A DNA stretch of 64,000 nt. Origin: Larix kaempferi. Lineage: Eukaryota; Streptophyta; Pinopsida; Pinales; Pinaceae. Position 1 is the first letter of the stretch. Every line of letters begins with the position of its first letter. The notes beneath the pieces are model-generated. The model had not been told where the DNA came from. It did not search any database and saw only the letters and a program-made list of their open reading frames with translations. A program made the translations under genes and the position numbers. Below, one piece after another: positions 36,517 to 47,390 of the stretch. Location: the NCBI GenBank assembly GCA_027924585.1, contig BSBM01000602.1, positions 9,423,501 to 9,487,500 on the forward strand, given 5' to 3'.

Positions 36517-37923
36517 ATGAAGAAGGGAGCGACTGTGCTTAGGAAGGAGCTGAATGACATCAGCTACCTCGAGTCGCACCCAGAAATAGGCCAGTTCTTT
36601 AAGGGCGTGGGATGCTATAACTATTGCCTGAAACTCCAAGGCTTCCATCAGCAAATTGCGGAGGCTTTCACATTATCATTCGATGGAAGGAAAGCACAAA
36701 TTGGGAAAGAAGAGGTCCAGGTAGATGAAGACTTCGTAGCAGCGGCCACAAAAATTCCAAGGATAGGAGAACGATGGTTCAAAACTACCACCACCCAGAA
36801 AGTTGAGTTCAGGTCATATCTCAAGCCTGCACACCAGTCAATCACCTGGAACAAAGACGTCCCCATGTCTTTCTTGGAGGAATGGTGGCAACACCTGTTA
36901 AAGGCCATTTTGGTCTACTTTACATGCGAAGGTAGGTACTCCAGAGTGCTGATCTATCATTTTAGACTGTTAGATCATTTCACTGGAAGAAGCCCTCTAA
37001 ACCTACCCTTCTATCTCCATAAAAACCTGACAAAGATGGCTCACCAGGTCCAGGCAAAGCCAAGCAAGGTTCAGAGCAGGTTATCCCACCATGGCTTAAT
37101 TAAGATCCTGGTGACAGAGCATCTATGAAGAAAAAATGAGGAGTGGGATTATTTCCTTTTCTGGAACGAATTTAACACTGAATTGCGACCCGAAGACAAG
37201 GGTAAATCCTCCTCGAAAAATCCATCCACCCCTAGAAGTGAAAAGAGGAAAAGACGAGTCGTTTCTTCGTTGCCAGCTGTCCCAATTACCCCTTCTTCTG
37301 AGCCTGCGAGGATTGGGAAAAAGCTAGTTTTCAGGAAAGAAGGAGAAAATTCTACAAAGAAGGTGAACCTGTTAGGCCTCCCCTACACCGACTCTGAAGA
37401 CGATGAATTGCAGGAAACGGGAACAGATCATAATGAAATGGCAGCAGAACAAGAGCTTCAGGAAGTAGCTCTACCTGTGGAAGAGTAGGATATTGCATGT
37501 GTAAACTTACCTTCTTCTACACCTGTGGGAGAACAAGATCAGCAGGTGGCTGAGGTATCAACAACCAAAACAAAAAGTTCTTCAACGCAGAAAATCAATC
37601 GGCTTCTCAGGCAAGTGTATGAGCTCGAGATGCTCCAAAGAGTAATCAAGGAGAAAAATGAAAGGCTGATTGAAAGACATAATGAATTGGATGTTTCTTT
37701 CCAGGGGTTGACCAAAAAACATGGTAAGCTGAGAGGAAGGAATATTAGGCTGATCAGAGAAAATGTCAGGCTGAGTAGGAAGGTCGAGTCTCTAGGAGGC
37801 AAGGAAAAAACTCAGAAACCCCAGCCCAAGGTACACTCCGATCTTGACACTTTAGCAGTAGCTACAATTAGTTTTGCTAACACTCCAGTTTTGGCCCGTG
37901 AGGAAGAGAAATCCAAGCAGTAG
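36517..37923 (+). pseudogene. ORF inside the 3.55-kb insertion, about 468 codons with two stops
   Basis: One frame runs from the Met at 36517 to the stop at 37923 with only two internal stops (37126-37128 and 37486-37488) and no frameshift. Residues 1-200 look globular (FKGVGCYNYCLKLQGF, VQVDEDFVAAATKIP, GERWFK, CEGRYSRVLIYHFRLLDHF). The layout recalls the plant-specific putative transposon proteins often found in plant repeats; this comes from memory, not a search. Residues 220-330 are Ser/Lys rich and acidic. Residues 360-430 form a likely coiled coil (KINRLLRQVYELEMLQRVI). It is opposite in strand to the gypsy host. Function unknown. It is better preserved than the host RT around it, fitting a younger insertion. 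Confidence 0.7.
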
Positions 37924-37988
37924 GGAGATGAGTAGCAGGGGTCAGAAAACACAGTTTTGTAAAACTTTTGTAGGCTGGACCATACACA

Positions 37989-38220
37989 GTTTTCGGTAGC
38001 TTAGGCGAACATAGAGATTGTTCATTAGCTACCAAAATCCAGATTTGGTGGTTTACAATATACAGGCAGGACTCCCCTAGTTACCGAAAGTGGAGAAAGG
38101 TTTCCAACACCTTCGGGCAATTTGGTGGTTTAGGCGAAACGGTAATTCATTAACCACCGAATGGGTGGGTTTTCAGTAGCTTATCATTTTCGAGCCCAGT
38201 TTTGCTAACTACCGAAAATG
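37989..38220 (+). repeat. Right hairpin array
   Basis: Same unit as the left array: 37991-38001 with 38027-38037 (one mismatch), a degenerate unit at 38043-38090, one at 38121-38161 with stem GGTGGTT/AACCACC plus a T-G wobble, and one at 38170-38218. The loops keep TTAGGCGAA after the 5' arm and TTCATTA before the 3' arm. The ORF at 36517-37923 lies between the two arrays. Confidence 0.82.
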
Positions 38221-38608
38221 TAGAATGCATAGAGGTTTGTTTTTGGGCACCGAAACCGTTTCGTCGCTGGTCCAATCATCGCAAATGCGTTTTCCAAATG
38301 ATTGATAAATGTTTAAAGGCATCATGATCACCTTTTGGTTCCAGACTGGAGGGCGCTAGCAAGGTAAAAAGAAGAATATTCCTGTCTATTTTGAGAAAAA
38401 GACAGCTACAGGTTTTTGTAGGCAGCGGTTTCAAACTCGTTCTCCAGCCTCCGGAGTTTCATCACACTGTCGAATATAAGTGCTTTAACAAGAATGTCAG
38501 TTACTGTGGAATGTAGGACGCTATCATTTCTTACAAGAAAACTGTTTTAATTTACTTTTTTTAGCAGATTCGATCCATCTTTTCAGGATCTTAAAAAGTT
38601 TGTAAAGG

Positions 38609-38616
38609 CTATAAAG
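38609..38616 (+). promoter_or_regulatory. Possible TATA box of the 3.55-kb insertion
   Basis: CTATAAAG about 510 bases before the right end. If the insertion is a solo LTR, this would place the ORF in U3 and the last part in R-U5. The motif is short and could be chance. Confidence 0.3.
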
Positions 38617-39124
38617 CCCATGAAGTATGTAGAACAATGGTTCGATTTTGGAGAGACTTTTTGATATTTGTATTCTCAGACTTTCAGCGGCAACTCAGTT
38701 AATATAAGCTTCTTTTGCTATTGACATTCATATTTTTCTTTCTTACCTGTCTGTACTCGCAGTGGATTGTTTATTTAGTGTATGTTCATTTAACTATGCT
38801 GGATAGTTGTAATCTTGTCTTTGTATTGAGAACTGAACATTAGTGTCATTACTTGTTGTGATTAGCCATTTATATACATGTTTCTGTGTATGAGTCTGCT
38901 AGCACGATAAGGAGTTTACTCCCATTTATCTTTTATCAACTTTCTGAACAACAGTAGTTAAAAGCCTTGTCCCCCTGAGTGTCTCCATGCATGTTTTGAG
39001 TGTGTGAGTTTCGATTCAGTCATCCAACTTGATCCAAACATACCCCCCCTCTTTTAAAGTGAGTTTAAGTTACGAGGCTCTTTCAATCACAACCTAGAAA
39101 GACTACTGGAGAGCTAACATCACC

Positions 39125-39313
39125 CTTAATTACTTCACTGTCGTCGGTGGTGGTAAGTCAACAATGATTGCAATCTTCGCTGGGTTAACCAACATCCCTT
39201 TCTTGCATACAATATGCCCTAACAGAATCCCAAATGGAGCACAGAAGATGCACTTCTTCAAGTTTAGCAAAATTTGATGTTGTCTACATCTCTCTAGTAT
39301 CATCCTTAGATTC
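39125..39313 (-). pseudogene. Gypsy RT middle fragment between two insertions
   Basis: This 189-bp island of gypsy RT reads RMILERCRQH, KKCIFCAPFGILLGHIVCKKG and VNPAKIAIIVDLPPP on the minus strand. It links the RT core at 46539 with the RT end at 35567. It is bounded by TCACC at 39120-39124 and GATTC at 39309-39313, the two target duplications. Confidence 0.92.
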
Positions 39314-39907
39314 TATTAAATTTTGAGTATTAATTCACAATACTCTAGGATCTTTACTGAGAGAATAACATGTACAGTATATCAATGCATATCAATCATA
39401 ACAAGCATGTCAATCATGACAAGAATCAAAAGCATGAGAGACAATAGACACACAGAGTTTCCGTGGGAAAAACCCTAAGGTGAAAAACCCCACAACTTCC
39501 TCAGAGATAGATAGAGCAATAGCTCAACCAAAGTACAACCAAAGTACAAGAGATATACTCCTCTTAGCAGCTGATCCTCCTCCTCACAAGTGCGCCACTT
39601 TCCGAGTGAAGGAAGAATGAGTTTTCGAGTGATCCAAATAGAGATCTCCCGATCTCTATTTATACTTGTTCTGTTTGCCCATTAACCTTATGGGGCCGAC
39701 TTGTCTAGCTAGGTATAATAACCACATATTACATAAATCCGGGCCGACCCCTTACAAGGTGGTCTAATAACCCATCGGGAAGTTAACACACTTGCGACAC
39801 TTATTAATACAAATGACGACACTTCCATATAGAGGAATAACACATCTCTATAAGGGTACAATAAATATATAACTGAAATACATTCTGAAGTTACATATAC
39901 ATCAACA
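39314..39907 (-). repeat. Copia-1 3' LTR
   Basis: The minus-strand reading starts TGTTGATGTATATG and ends in CTCAAAATTTAATA, where the terminal CA is mutated to TA. It holds a TATA-like CTATTTATA stretch near 39655 (plus strand) and the 12-mer ATGACGACACTT at 39813. Confidence 0.95.
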
Positions 39908-39918
39908 CTTCCTCTTAA
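39908..39918 (-). promoter_or_regulatory. Copia-1 polypurine tract
   Basis: TTAAGAGGAAG on the minus strand abuts the 3' LTR. It is the plus-strand DNA primer site of the element. Copia-2 has TTAAGAGGGAG in the same place. Confidence 0.85.
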
Positions 39919-40164
39919 CTAGGAAGGTATTTCTCGACATAGATCTGCTAGCACAAGTCTTCTTCTATGGATCATCGTCATCAATGCATCAACCTCGAAT
40001 CATCGTCATCGTCACTGCTGCTGCTATCTCAACCAATCTCTGAATCTACTCGTCACAGGAAGTTCTACAAAGCCAGTCCTTTTTCATACTGGATGTAGGC
40101 CCACCACCTACAGGTCTTCATCACTGGCCATACTGTGGAATCCTCAGGACTTATTACGTGCATC

Positions 40165-41219
40165 ACAAAACCTCGCAAGAGCATCCCAGGCTGTTACGAG
40201 CACACGACTCTACCTGTAGGATCTCCTAGGGCCATATTATATGTGACCTCACCACAAAACCTCGCAAGAGCATCCCAGGCTATTACGAGCACACAACTCT
40301 ACCTATAGGATCTCCCAGGCCCAAATTACATGTGGTCATGGAAAAACCTCGCAAGAGCATCCCAGGACTTATTACGGGCACACAGCCCAACCTATCGGAT
40401 ATCCTAGGGACATATTATATGCCATAGGACAAAACCTCGAAAGAGCATCTTCCAGATATCCCAGGGCCAAATTATATGCCATAGGCAAAACCTCGAAAGA
40501 CTATCTGCAGATCTCCCAAGGCCAAATTATATGTCCTCCCAAAGCAAAACCTCGAAAGAGCATTTTCTAGATATCCCAGGGCCAGATTACATGCCATAGG
40601 CAAAACCTCGAAAGACTATCTGCAAATCTCACAGGGCCAAATTATATGCTTATCTGCACAACCTGTTCCACGGCCATAGAGTATCAACTTGATACTCACC
40701 ATACATCATCCTGATGTACACATGATCATCCTGATCATCATCACTGCATCGTCCCGATGCATGTCATCTAAAGCAACATCCTGAAGCTTGTCATCCATGA
40801 TCACCCTGATCAGACAATGCATCTACCTGATGCATACCAAGTATCTACCTAATACATATCATCATACATGATCCACCTGATCATACAATGTATCCACCTG
40901 ATACATACATAGATACATGATCCACACAATGTATCCACCTGATATATATCAACATACATGATCTACGTGATCATACACAATATCCACCTAATACATATAC
41001 TGATACATGGTCCAAGCATCCAACATTGCATATACAAATACATATAAATGATCCAACTGATCATATCCAACATCCAACATGATGCGTACATACATATACA
41101 AATAAATGATCCAACTGATCATATCCAGCATCCAACATGATGTGTACATACATATACATATAAATGATCCAATTGATCATATCCAGCATCCAACATGATG
41201 CGTACATACATATACAGAG
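40165..41219 (-). repeat. Copia-1 3' untranslated region with tandem repeats
   Basis: The 1.4 kb between pol and the 3' LTR is repetitive. 40165-40650 holds three units of about 88 bases and four shorter ones of about 58 bases, each starting AAAACCTCG(C/A)AAGA. 40680-41045 is dense in short palindromic words such as TGATCATCCTGATCA and GATGCAT. 41046-41219 holds three 58-bp units in tandem (41046, 41104, 41162). Copia-2 has a related but rearranged version at 59820-60700, so the region is a fast-changing family feature. Confidence 0.85.
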
Positions 41220-41327
41220 CAGTAACTGGAGCATCGTCCTGATGCTCATCATCCAGTGCTTACATCCACAGCCATGTGAAGGATCCTCCTTCCAACATGC
41301 TTGGAATGGCTTTTGCAAATGTGTCCA

Positions 41328-44300
41328 TCACTTCTTCCTCGAAGTGTCATCAATTTGAAGAACACCAAGCCTCTCTCTGAAGTACTCGAACTTCACTCTG
41401 GCTAGTGGTTTCGTCAGTACATCTCCAATCTGCTCGTACGTCGCAACATACAGGAGCTTCACTGCTCCTCTCTGCACCATATCCCTGATATAGTGATATT
41501 TGATCTCTATGTGTTTCGACCTGTCGTGAAACACTGGGTTCTCAAATAACTTCACACAACTCTGGTTATCACAGAAGATACCAGTAGCATCCAATGGGAG
41601 ATCAAATAACTCAAACAGTAGCTTCCGAAGCCATACTGCCTCACAACTAGCCGAACAGGCTGCAACGTACTCTGCCTCAGCTGTACTCAGTGCTACGCAG
41701 GACTGCTTCCTGCTAAACGAAGAGATCACACCTGATCCCGTACTGAAGCAACACCCAGATGTGCTCTTCCTATCTGCAGCACTTCCTACCCAATCTGAAT
41801 CAACATAACCTTGTAGGTTAAACTTTTGATTCGCTTCATATTTGAGCCCATAATCAACTGTACCCTCCAAGTACCTCAGAATATGCTTTACAACAACTAG
41901 GTGAACACTCCTTGGATCCGTCAGGAACTGGCTCAATGTGTTCATTGCAAAGCAAATATCTGGTCTTATGTTCGTCATGTATATTAAGGACCCAATCATC
42001 TGACGATACATAGAGACATCAATCGGCTCAGATGAAGCATCACATAGAAGCTTCAGATTCGATGCCATAGGTGTGGCCATGGCCTTGCAATCCATCATTC
42101 CGAACCTTTTCAGGATATCTACTGTATACTTCCCTTGTCCAAGGAAGATTCCATCTGCACTCTGCCACACCTCCATACCTAGAAAATAGTGCATTATCCC
42201 CAAGTCCTTCATATCAAACTCGGCAGCAAGCTTCCTCTTTGTATCGGCAATCAATCTGTCATCTCCTGTTACAAATAGGTAATCTACATACAGGAGTAGA
42301 ATCACAGGATTTCCTTCCTCAACCTTGTAGTAAAGGTTGGAATCTGCTTTACTCTTGGTAAAGCCCAAACTAGATAGAAAACTGTCCATCCTACCATACC
42401 AAGTTCTAGGAGCTTGTTTTAAGCCATACAAGGCTTTCTTCAATCTGTACACATATGACTCCCTGTCATGTGTTTCAAAACCGAGTCGCTGCTCCACATA
42501 CACTTCCTCTTCAACTACACCATTCAAGAAGGCAGTCTTGACATCCATTTGGTGTATCTTCCATTTCATCGCTGCAGCCAGGGCAAGTACTGATCTGATG
42601 GAAGTGTACCTGGCTACAGGAGCAAAGGTTTCTTCATAATCTATTCCCTCTTTCTGAGAGAAGCCACGAGCTACGAATCTTGCCTTGTATTTTTCTATGC
42701 TGCCATCTGCAGCATGCTTGATCTTGTAGATCCATTTGGAAGTCACAACAGACTTCCCTTCAGGTCTTGTAACAACATCCCAAACATCATTCTTCATCAT
42801 TGATTGGTATTCTTCGATCATGGCATCCTTCCATTCTTTCTTTTCCACTGCTTCTTCATAACTGGAAGGTTCTTTGTTCATGATGTCACAGAGTAAAGCA
42901 ACATAGTTGGTATGTGATCTGGTTCTCTTCTTTGCTCTGTGTTCTTCTTCTGGAATACCATATCTTTCTGCATCTTGAATGACCTCTCTAGCCCATGTAG
43001 GTTTTCTCTTGTGAGAGTTCTTCTCAAGAGGTGGATCTACAGGTTGTTGCAGATCTTCAATTTCACGATCAACATCTGGAATTGCTTCAGTCATGGTAGT
43101 GTCTTGAAATCTAGTTTCCTTAGGTTCTTCATAAACTTCAACAGGTGTTTTCCTTGATTTGATGAATGCTGAATTTTCATCAAATGTTACATCTCTGCTG
43201 ACATCAATTTTCTTGAACCCTGGAAAGTATATTCTGTAAGCCTTCGAGCTTTCACTGTAACCCACAAAGATACCCTTCTTTCCTGAAGGATCTAGCTGGG
43301 TCCTCTTTTCCTTTGGGACATGAGTATATACTGGACAACCAAATATTCTGAGATGGTTGACTTCAGGTTTCTTACCAGAGAAGATCTCTTCTGGTGTCTT
43401 GTTGTCCAATATCTTGTGGGGTGTTCTGTTCTGCACATATACAGTTGTTCTAGCTGCTTCTGCCCATAGATGCATAGGTAGATCCTGGTCATGTAGCATT
43501 GCCCTTGCTGTTTCCATGATTGTTCTATTCTTTCTTTCTGCAACTCCATTCTGTTTTGGATTGTAAGGGGCAGTCAACTCCCTCTTAATCCCTGAATCAC
43601 TGCGTAGCTTCTTGAAGTCACCTGAGGTGAATTCTCCACCATTGTCGGATCTGAATGTTTTGATCTTCTTATCAGTTTGGTTCTCCATCAAGGTTTTGAA
43701 TTCCTTGAACTTATCAAATACTTCATCTTTCTTCTTTAAGAAGTAAACCCAAGTCTTCCTGGATAAGTCATCAATGAAAGAGACATAGTAAACATACCTA
43801 CTCAGAGAGATGGATGACATAGGACCGCATACATCGGAGTGGATGATTTCCAAGATACCTTTTGCCTTGCTTTCACTGCTTGGAAATGCCTTCTTAATGT
43901 TCTTTCCTTTTGCACATCCTTTGCAAACACCTTCATGCTTGGTCTTAATTTCAGGAAGACCTTCTACATCCTTACTTGCAATTGGTAATGCTTTGTAGTG
44001 CATATGTGCAAGTCTTCTATGCCAAAGTTTACTTGGCTCCATGGAATCATGTACCATGGCATGTTCAGGTTGTCCCTTCAATTTATACAAACCTCCCTCT
44101 TGCTCTCCAATCACCACTGCATCATCAATAGTTTTACCCTTTGGCCACATTAGGACTTGGCCATCTACAAATGCAACCCTCATGCCTTTTGCATCCAATG
44201 CAGAGATGGAGAGAAGATTCTTCTTGAGCCCAAGTACATAAAGAACTTCTTTCATCTTCAAAGGCTTTCCAGAATCTAGGTTGTAGGAGGCTTCACCACT

Positions 44301-45365
44301 TCCTTTGATAGGGTATTGATAATCATCCCCAAGTTTCACCTTATGGGGTGATTCATGTTCAGATAGGTTTACAAAAGATTCTTTAAACCCAGTCATGTGT
44401 TTGGAATCCCCACTGTCAATAAGCCAATCATTACAACCATGAGAGATAGTACCTGTGAGAGCAGAGATTAGAACATACTCTTCTTCACTTGATGAGTCAT
44501 CATCACTTTCTGTCCTAGCCTTCTTCTTTGGAGGTTCATCATCCTCAACAGCATGAGCATGGTACCTTCTGTTGTTGCCCTTCTTCTTCTTGTTGAAGTT
44601 GTTGTTGTTATCCCTTTTGTTCTTGGGACAATTTGAAGCAAAGTGACATTTCTCATTGCATGTGAAACATCTTAGATCCTTCTTATTCTTTTGTTGGTTG
44701 TGATAGGATCTCTTGTAATGAGAGTGCTCCTTCTTGGGCTTGCTTCTTTTGGTGTGAGCCGTGAGAGCTTGATCTTCACCTCCCATCTTTTCTTCTCGAG
44801 CTACAAGCCTAGATTCTTCTTGAGAGCATTCCTACGACAGTCTACTGAAAGAGATCAATTTCTTTCTTGCACAGCTTCCTTGAATAAAGGAGTCCCATGA
44901 CCTAGGTAGGCCATTCAGAGTGGTCATCACAATTTCTCCATTCTCCACTACTTCATCCACAACTTCAAGTTGTTCCTTGATCTGAGAGACCTTGGAGAAG
45001 TAAGATTGAATGGTCTCTCCATTCAACATCTTGACCCCTTTCAATTGATTCCGCAGAGTCATCTTCCGATTTATGTTCTTCCCTTAAAATAACTTGGTCA
45101 GGGAGTCAAACATCTTCTTGGGTGTCTTTAGAGATGACACATGTGGTATGAGATGGTCTTTGATAGAATCAGCAATGATTCTCTTTGCCTTGACCAAGTT
45201 CTTCTTATGCAAAACCTTAGCCTCTTCATCCTCTGGGATAGGGACTTCAGAGCTGATGTAGGAGTCCAATTCATTTTCTTCCAGGATTAACCCAATCCTA
45301 TACTTTCAGGCTCGGAAGTTATCATCCCCTTCAAGCTTGTCCTCAAGCTTGGTGTGGTGATACAT
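41328..45365 (-). pseudogene. Copia-1 gag-pol polyprotein, one frame with three stops and an altered RT active site
   Basis: A single 1345-codon frame runs from Met 45365 to 41328 without frameshift. Three stops lie in gag (45306-45308, 45084-45086, 44832-44834). The last 1152 codons (from 44786) are open. In that part: zinc knuckle C40-C43-H48-C53; protease D124-S-G; integrase H256-H261-C288-C291 and catalytic D318-D381-E417; RT with D748 (MDVKTAFLNG) and the box YVDYL at 833-837; RNase H D996-E1039-D1073. The RT box is normally YVDDL: GAC has become TAC, so the second catalytic Asp is lost at residue 836. The polyprotein would make capsid and all enzymes for retrotransposition. The gag stops and the RT change make this copy non-autonomous, despite a near-intact length. 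Confidence 0.96.
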
Positions 45366-45928
45366 CTTTAAAGAGTACTTCAAATGAAAATAGAAAAGAT
45401 TTAGGTCTTACCACTTGATTTGCTGAAAACTGGATCTGGTCCCGGATTAGGGTTTGTCGAAAAAACCCTAAAAATTCAAAATGTGAATTTCAACTTTCTG
45501 AAAGGATAGAAAGATGCACCTTAATGATCTGATCAGCTTGGTGTATTCAGAATTTGAGATTTGCAAAGCTTCACCCTTCAGAAATGTCTTTTAGTCTTCC
45601 CGGGTTCACTAGGGAGGATCCTGAATTAGGGTTTGAGTTTCCCAGAGATTTACTCAGCCAAAAATCTCGATCCAAAGCTCTAAACTTCGATTTTTCCAAG
45701 GAGCTTCTAGCTATGTCTTCAGATTTCAGAAATTCCTATTTTGCTGGAAACCCTAATTTTTAGGGCCAAATCTGAAAATGCTCATAATTGAATTCTGATT
45801 GGACATATAGATTATCCTTGATGAGTAGAGTCAATCTACTATACTGCTTTTCCAAAATCTGTCGAGAGAAACCCAATAAATAAGAAACCCTAGTTTCCGT
45901 CACTGCACAATGTCTTCTTCTTAGGTTA
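45366..45928 (-). other. Copia-1 5' leader between primer site and gag
   Basis: Untranslated leader of 563 bases. It shows repeated CCCTAATTTT/AAACCCTA-type words on the minus strand but no supported ORF; the open frame on the plus strand at 45554-45763 has no recognisable content. Confidence 0.7.
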
Positions 45929-45940
45929 GCTCTGATACCA
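45929..45940 (-). promoter_or_regulatory. Copia-1 primer-binding site (initiator tRNA-Met)
   Basis: TGGTATCAGAGC on the minus strand directly abuts the 5' LTR. It is the perfect 12-base complement of the 3' end of plant initiator tRNA-Met, the usual primer of Ty1/copia elements. Confidence 0.96.
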
Positions 45941-46534
45941 TGTTAAATTTTGAGCATTAATTCACAATACTCTAGTATCTTTACTGAGAGAATAACAGGT
46001 ACAGTATATCAATGCATATCAATCATAACAAGCATGTCAATCATCACAAGAATCAAAAGCATGAGAGACAATAGACACACAGAGTTTCCATGGGGAAAAC
46101 CCTAAGGTGAAAAACCCCACAACTTCCTCAGAGATAGATAGAGCAATAGCTCAACCAAAGCACAACCAAAGTACAAGAGATAGAATCCTCTTAGCAGCTG
46201 ATCCTCCTCATCACAAGTGCGCCACTTTCCGAGTGAAGGAAGAATGAGTTTCTGAGTGATCCAAATAGAGATCTCCCGATCTCTATTTATACTTGTTCTG
46301 TTTGCCCAATAACCTTATGGGGCTGACTTATCTAGCTAGGTATAATAACCACATATTAAATAAATCCGGGCCGACCCCTTACAAGGTGGTCTAATAACCC
46401 ATCGGGAAGTTAACACACTTGCGACACTTGTTAATACAAATGACGACACTTCCTTATAGAGGAATAACACATCTCTATAAGGGTACAATAAATATATAAC
46501 TGAAATACATTCCAAAGTTACATATACATCAACA
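45941..46534 (-). repeat. Copia-1 5' LTR
   Basis: Minus-strand ends TGTTGATG and TTTAACA. It should contain the promoter; a TATA-like stretch and the 12-mer ATGACGACACTT (46440) match the 3' LTR. Confidence 0.95.
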
Positions 46535-46539
46535 GATTT

Positions 46540-47390
46540 GCAACATGGTCCTTCACCAGGCCATATACAGTCCAATCATTCATATATATTGCGAGGAATT
46601 TATGAATGAAAATTTTGAATGCAGCAACAACTAATCTTGAAAAGATCGCTGAGGCATTTTTGAGACCAAACGACATTACTATGTATCGAAAACAACCCCA
46701 TTCTGTTATGAACATTGTCTTATGTCGATCCTCCTTTGCAATCTTATTTGGTGGTATCCTAAGAATCCATCTGTAAATGAATATATCTCCTGACCTCCGA
46801 CACATTCTAGTACTTCGTCAGTGAATGGTGTAGGGAATGGATCGTGAAGACATGTATCATTCAGTTTCCTTAGGTCAATGCAAATCCTGATTTCTCTAGT
46901 CTTCTTATCTTGGACAACCATCAGACTGATCCATTCAGATTCCTCCATAGGCTCTATGATTCCTGCATCCAACATTCACTCTATTTCGGCTTTCAATCGC
47001 TCCTTGTACCTGGGATTCAATCTATAGGGTCGCTGCTTTATAGGCTTCGCATCAAGTTTCAGTGGAATCTTCATTTCGCCCAGGTCCCCGTAAATGCCTT
47101 TCATTTCCAAAAATTTATTGGGAACAAATCTTGAAACTCGTGTAGTAGACCAGTAACTTTTGCGATTGTCGCATTGTCCTAATAATCTCCATTACTTGCG
47201 AACTTGGGGTCTGCCTCCGACCTATTATTAACCTTCTTGATTCATATTGGCTGTTGGAATTTGTCGAAGGGAATATCTGGTGCTTCGACAACCTGACTTC
47301 CTTCTGACTCTGGTACATAAACAACTCGTGGATCATCCTCTTCATTAGGTCCTCCCGTCACATTGTAGCACTTCAACAACATTTATGGTG
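46540..47390 (-). pseudogene. Gypsy RT N-terminal part and protease-RT linker, broken
   Basis: From 46975 the frame reads MLDAGIIEPMEESEW, IRICIDLRKLND and FTDGFLGYHQIR; a frameshift near 46740 leads into TEWGCFRYIVMSFGLKNA and the active site IYMNDWTVYG near 46580. YMND replaces the usual YMDD, so one catalytic Asp is lost. Upstream, 47390-47000 is a linker with PESEGSQVVEAPDIPF and a basic IPLKLDAKP segment typical of gypsy RT leaders. The RT continues on the other side of copia-1 at 39313. Confidence 0.9.

Larger units (their letters stand above)
35568..39119 (+). mobile_element. 3552-bp insertion with TG...CA ends, own ORF and hairpin arrays; possible giant solo LTR
   Basis: TCACC stands at 35563-35567 and 39120-39124. 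Removing the insertion and one copy restores the gypsy RT frame (QLRV then KLGNTGYYRKF on the minus strand). The ends read TGTTATCTCC at the left and GGAGAGCTAACA at the right, an imperfect 12-bp inverted repeat starting TG and ending CA, with a 5-bp duplication. That is the signature of LTR-retroelement integration, but no sequence is repeated between the two ends, so the whole unit may be one very long solo LTR. It holds a plus-strand ORF (36517-37923), hairpin arrays on both sides and a TATA-like CTATAAAG at 38609. No gag or pol is present. Confidence 0.85.
39314..46534 (-). mobile_element. Copia-1: complete Ty1/copia element inserted in the gypsy RT
   Basis: Two 594-bp LTRs (39314-39907 and 45941-46534) surround a minus-strand gag-pol frame. 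The flanks are GATTC (39309-39313) and GATTT (46535-46539), a 5-bp duplication with one later change. Removing the element rejoins the gypsy RT (DHVANL then RMILERC). The primer-binding site and polypurine tract are in place. By eye the LTRs differ at about 20 of 594 positions. The pol order protease-integrase-RT-RNase H is diagnostic of Ty1/copia. Confidence 0.97.

Noticed and set aside
35568-39119. DNA transposon with terminal inverted repeats
   Set aside because: The inverted repeat is only about 12 bp and imperfect, the duplication is 5 bp with TG/CA ends, and no transposase is recognised; LTR-type integration explains it better.
40165-41219. CRISPR-like array
   Set aside because: Units are tandem with no constant repeat plus unique spacer pattern, lie in a plant copia element, and no cas gene is present.
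42071-42639. Plus-strand open frames of about 100 codons opposite copia-1 pol
   Set aside because: They are antisense to conserved RT and RNase H codons and show no domain of their own; the same shadows appear opposite copia-2 (61791-62347).
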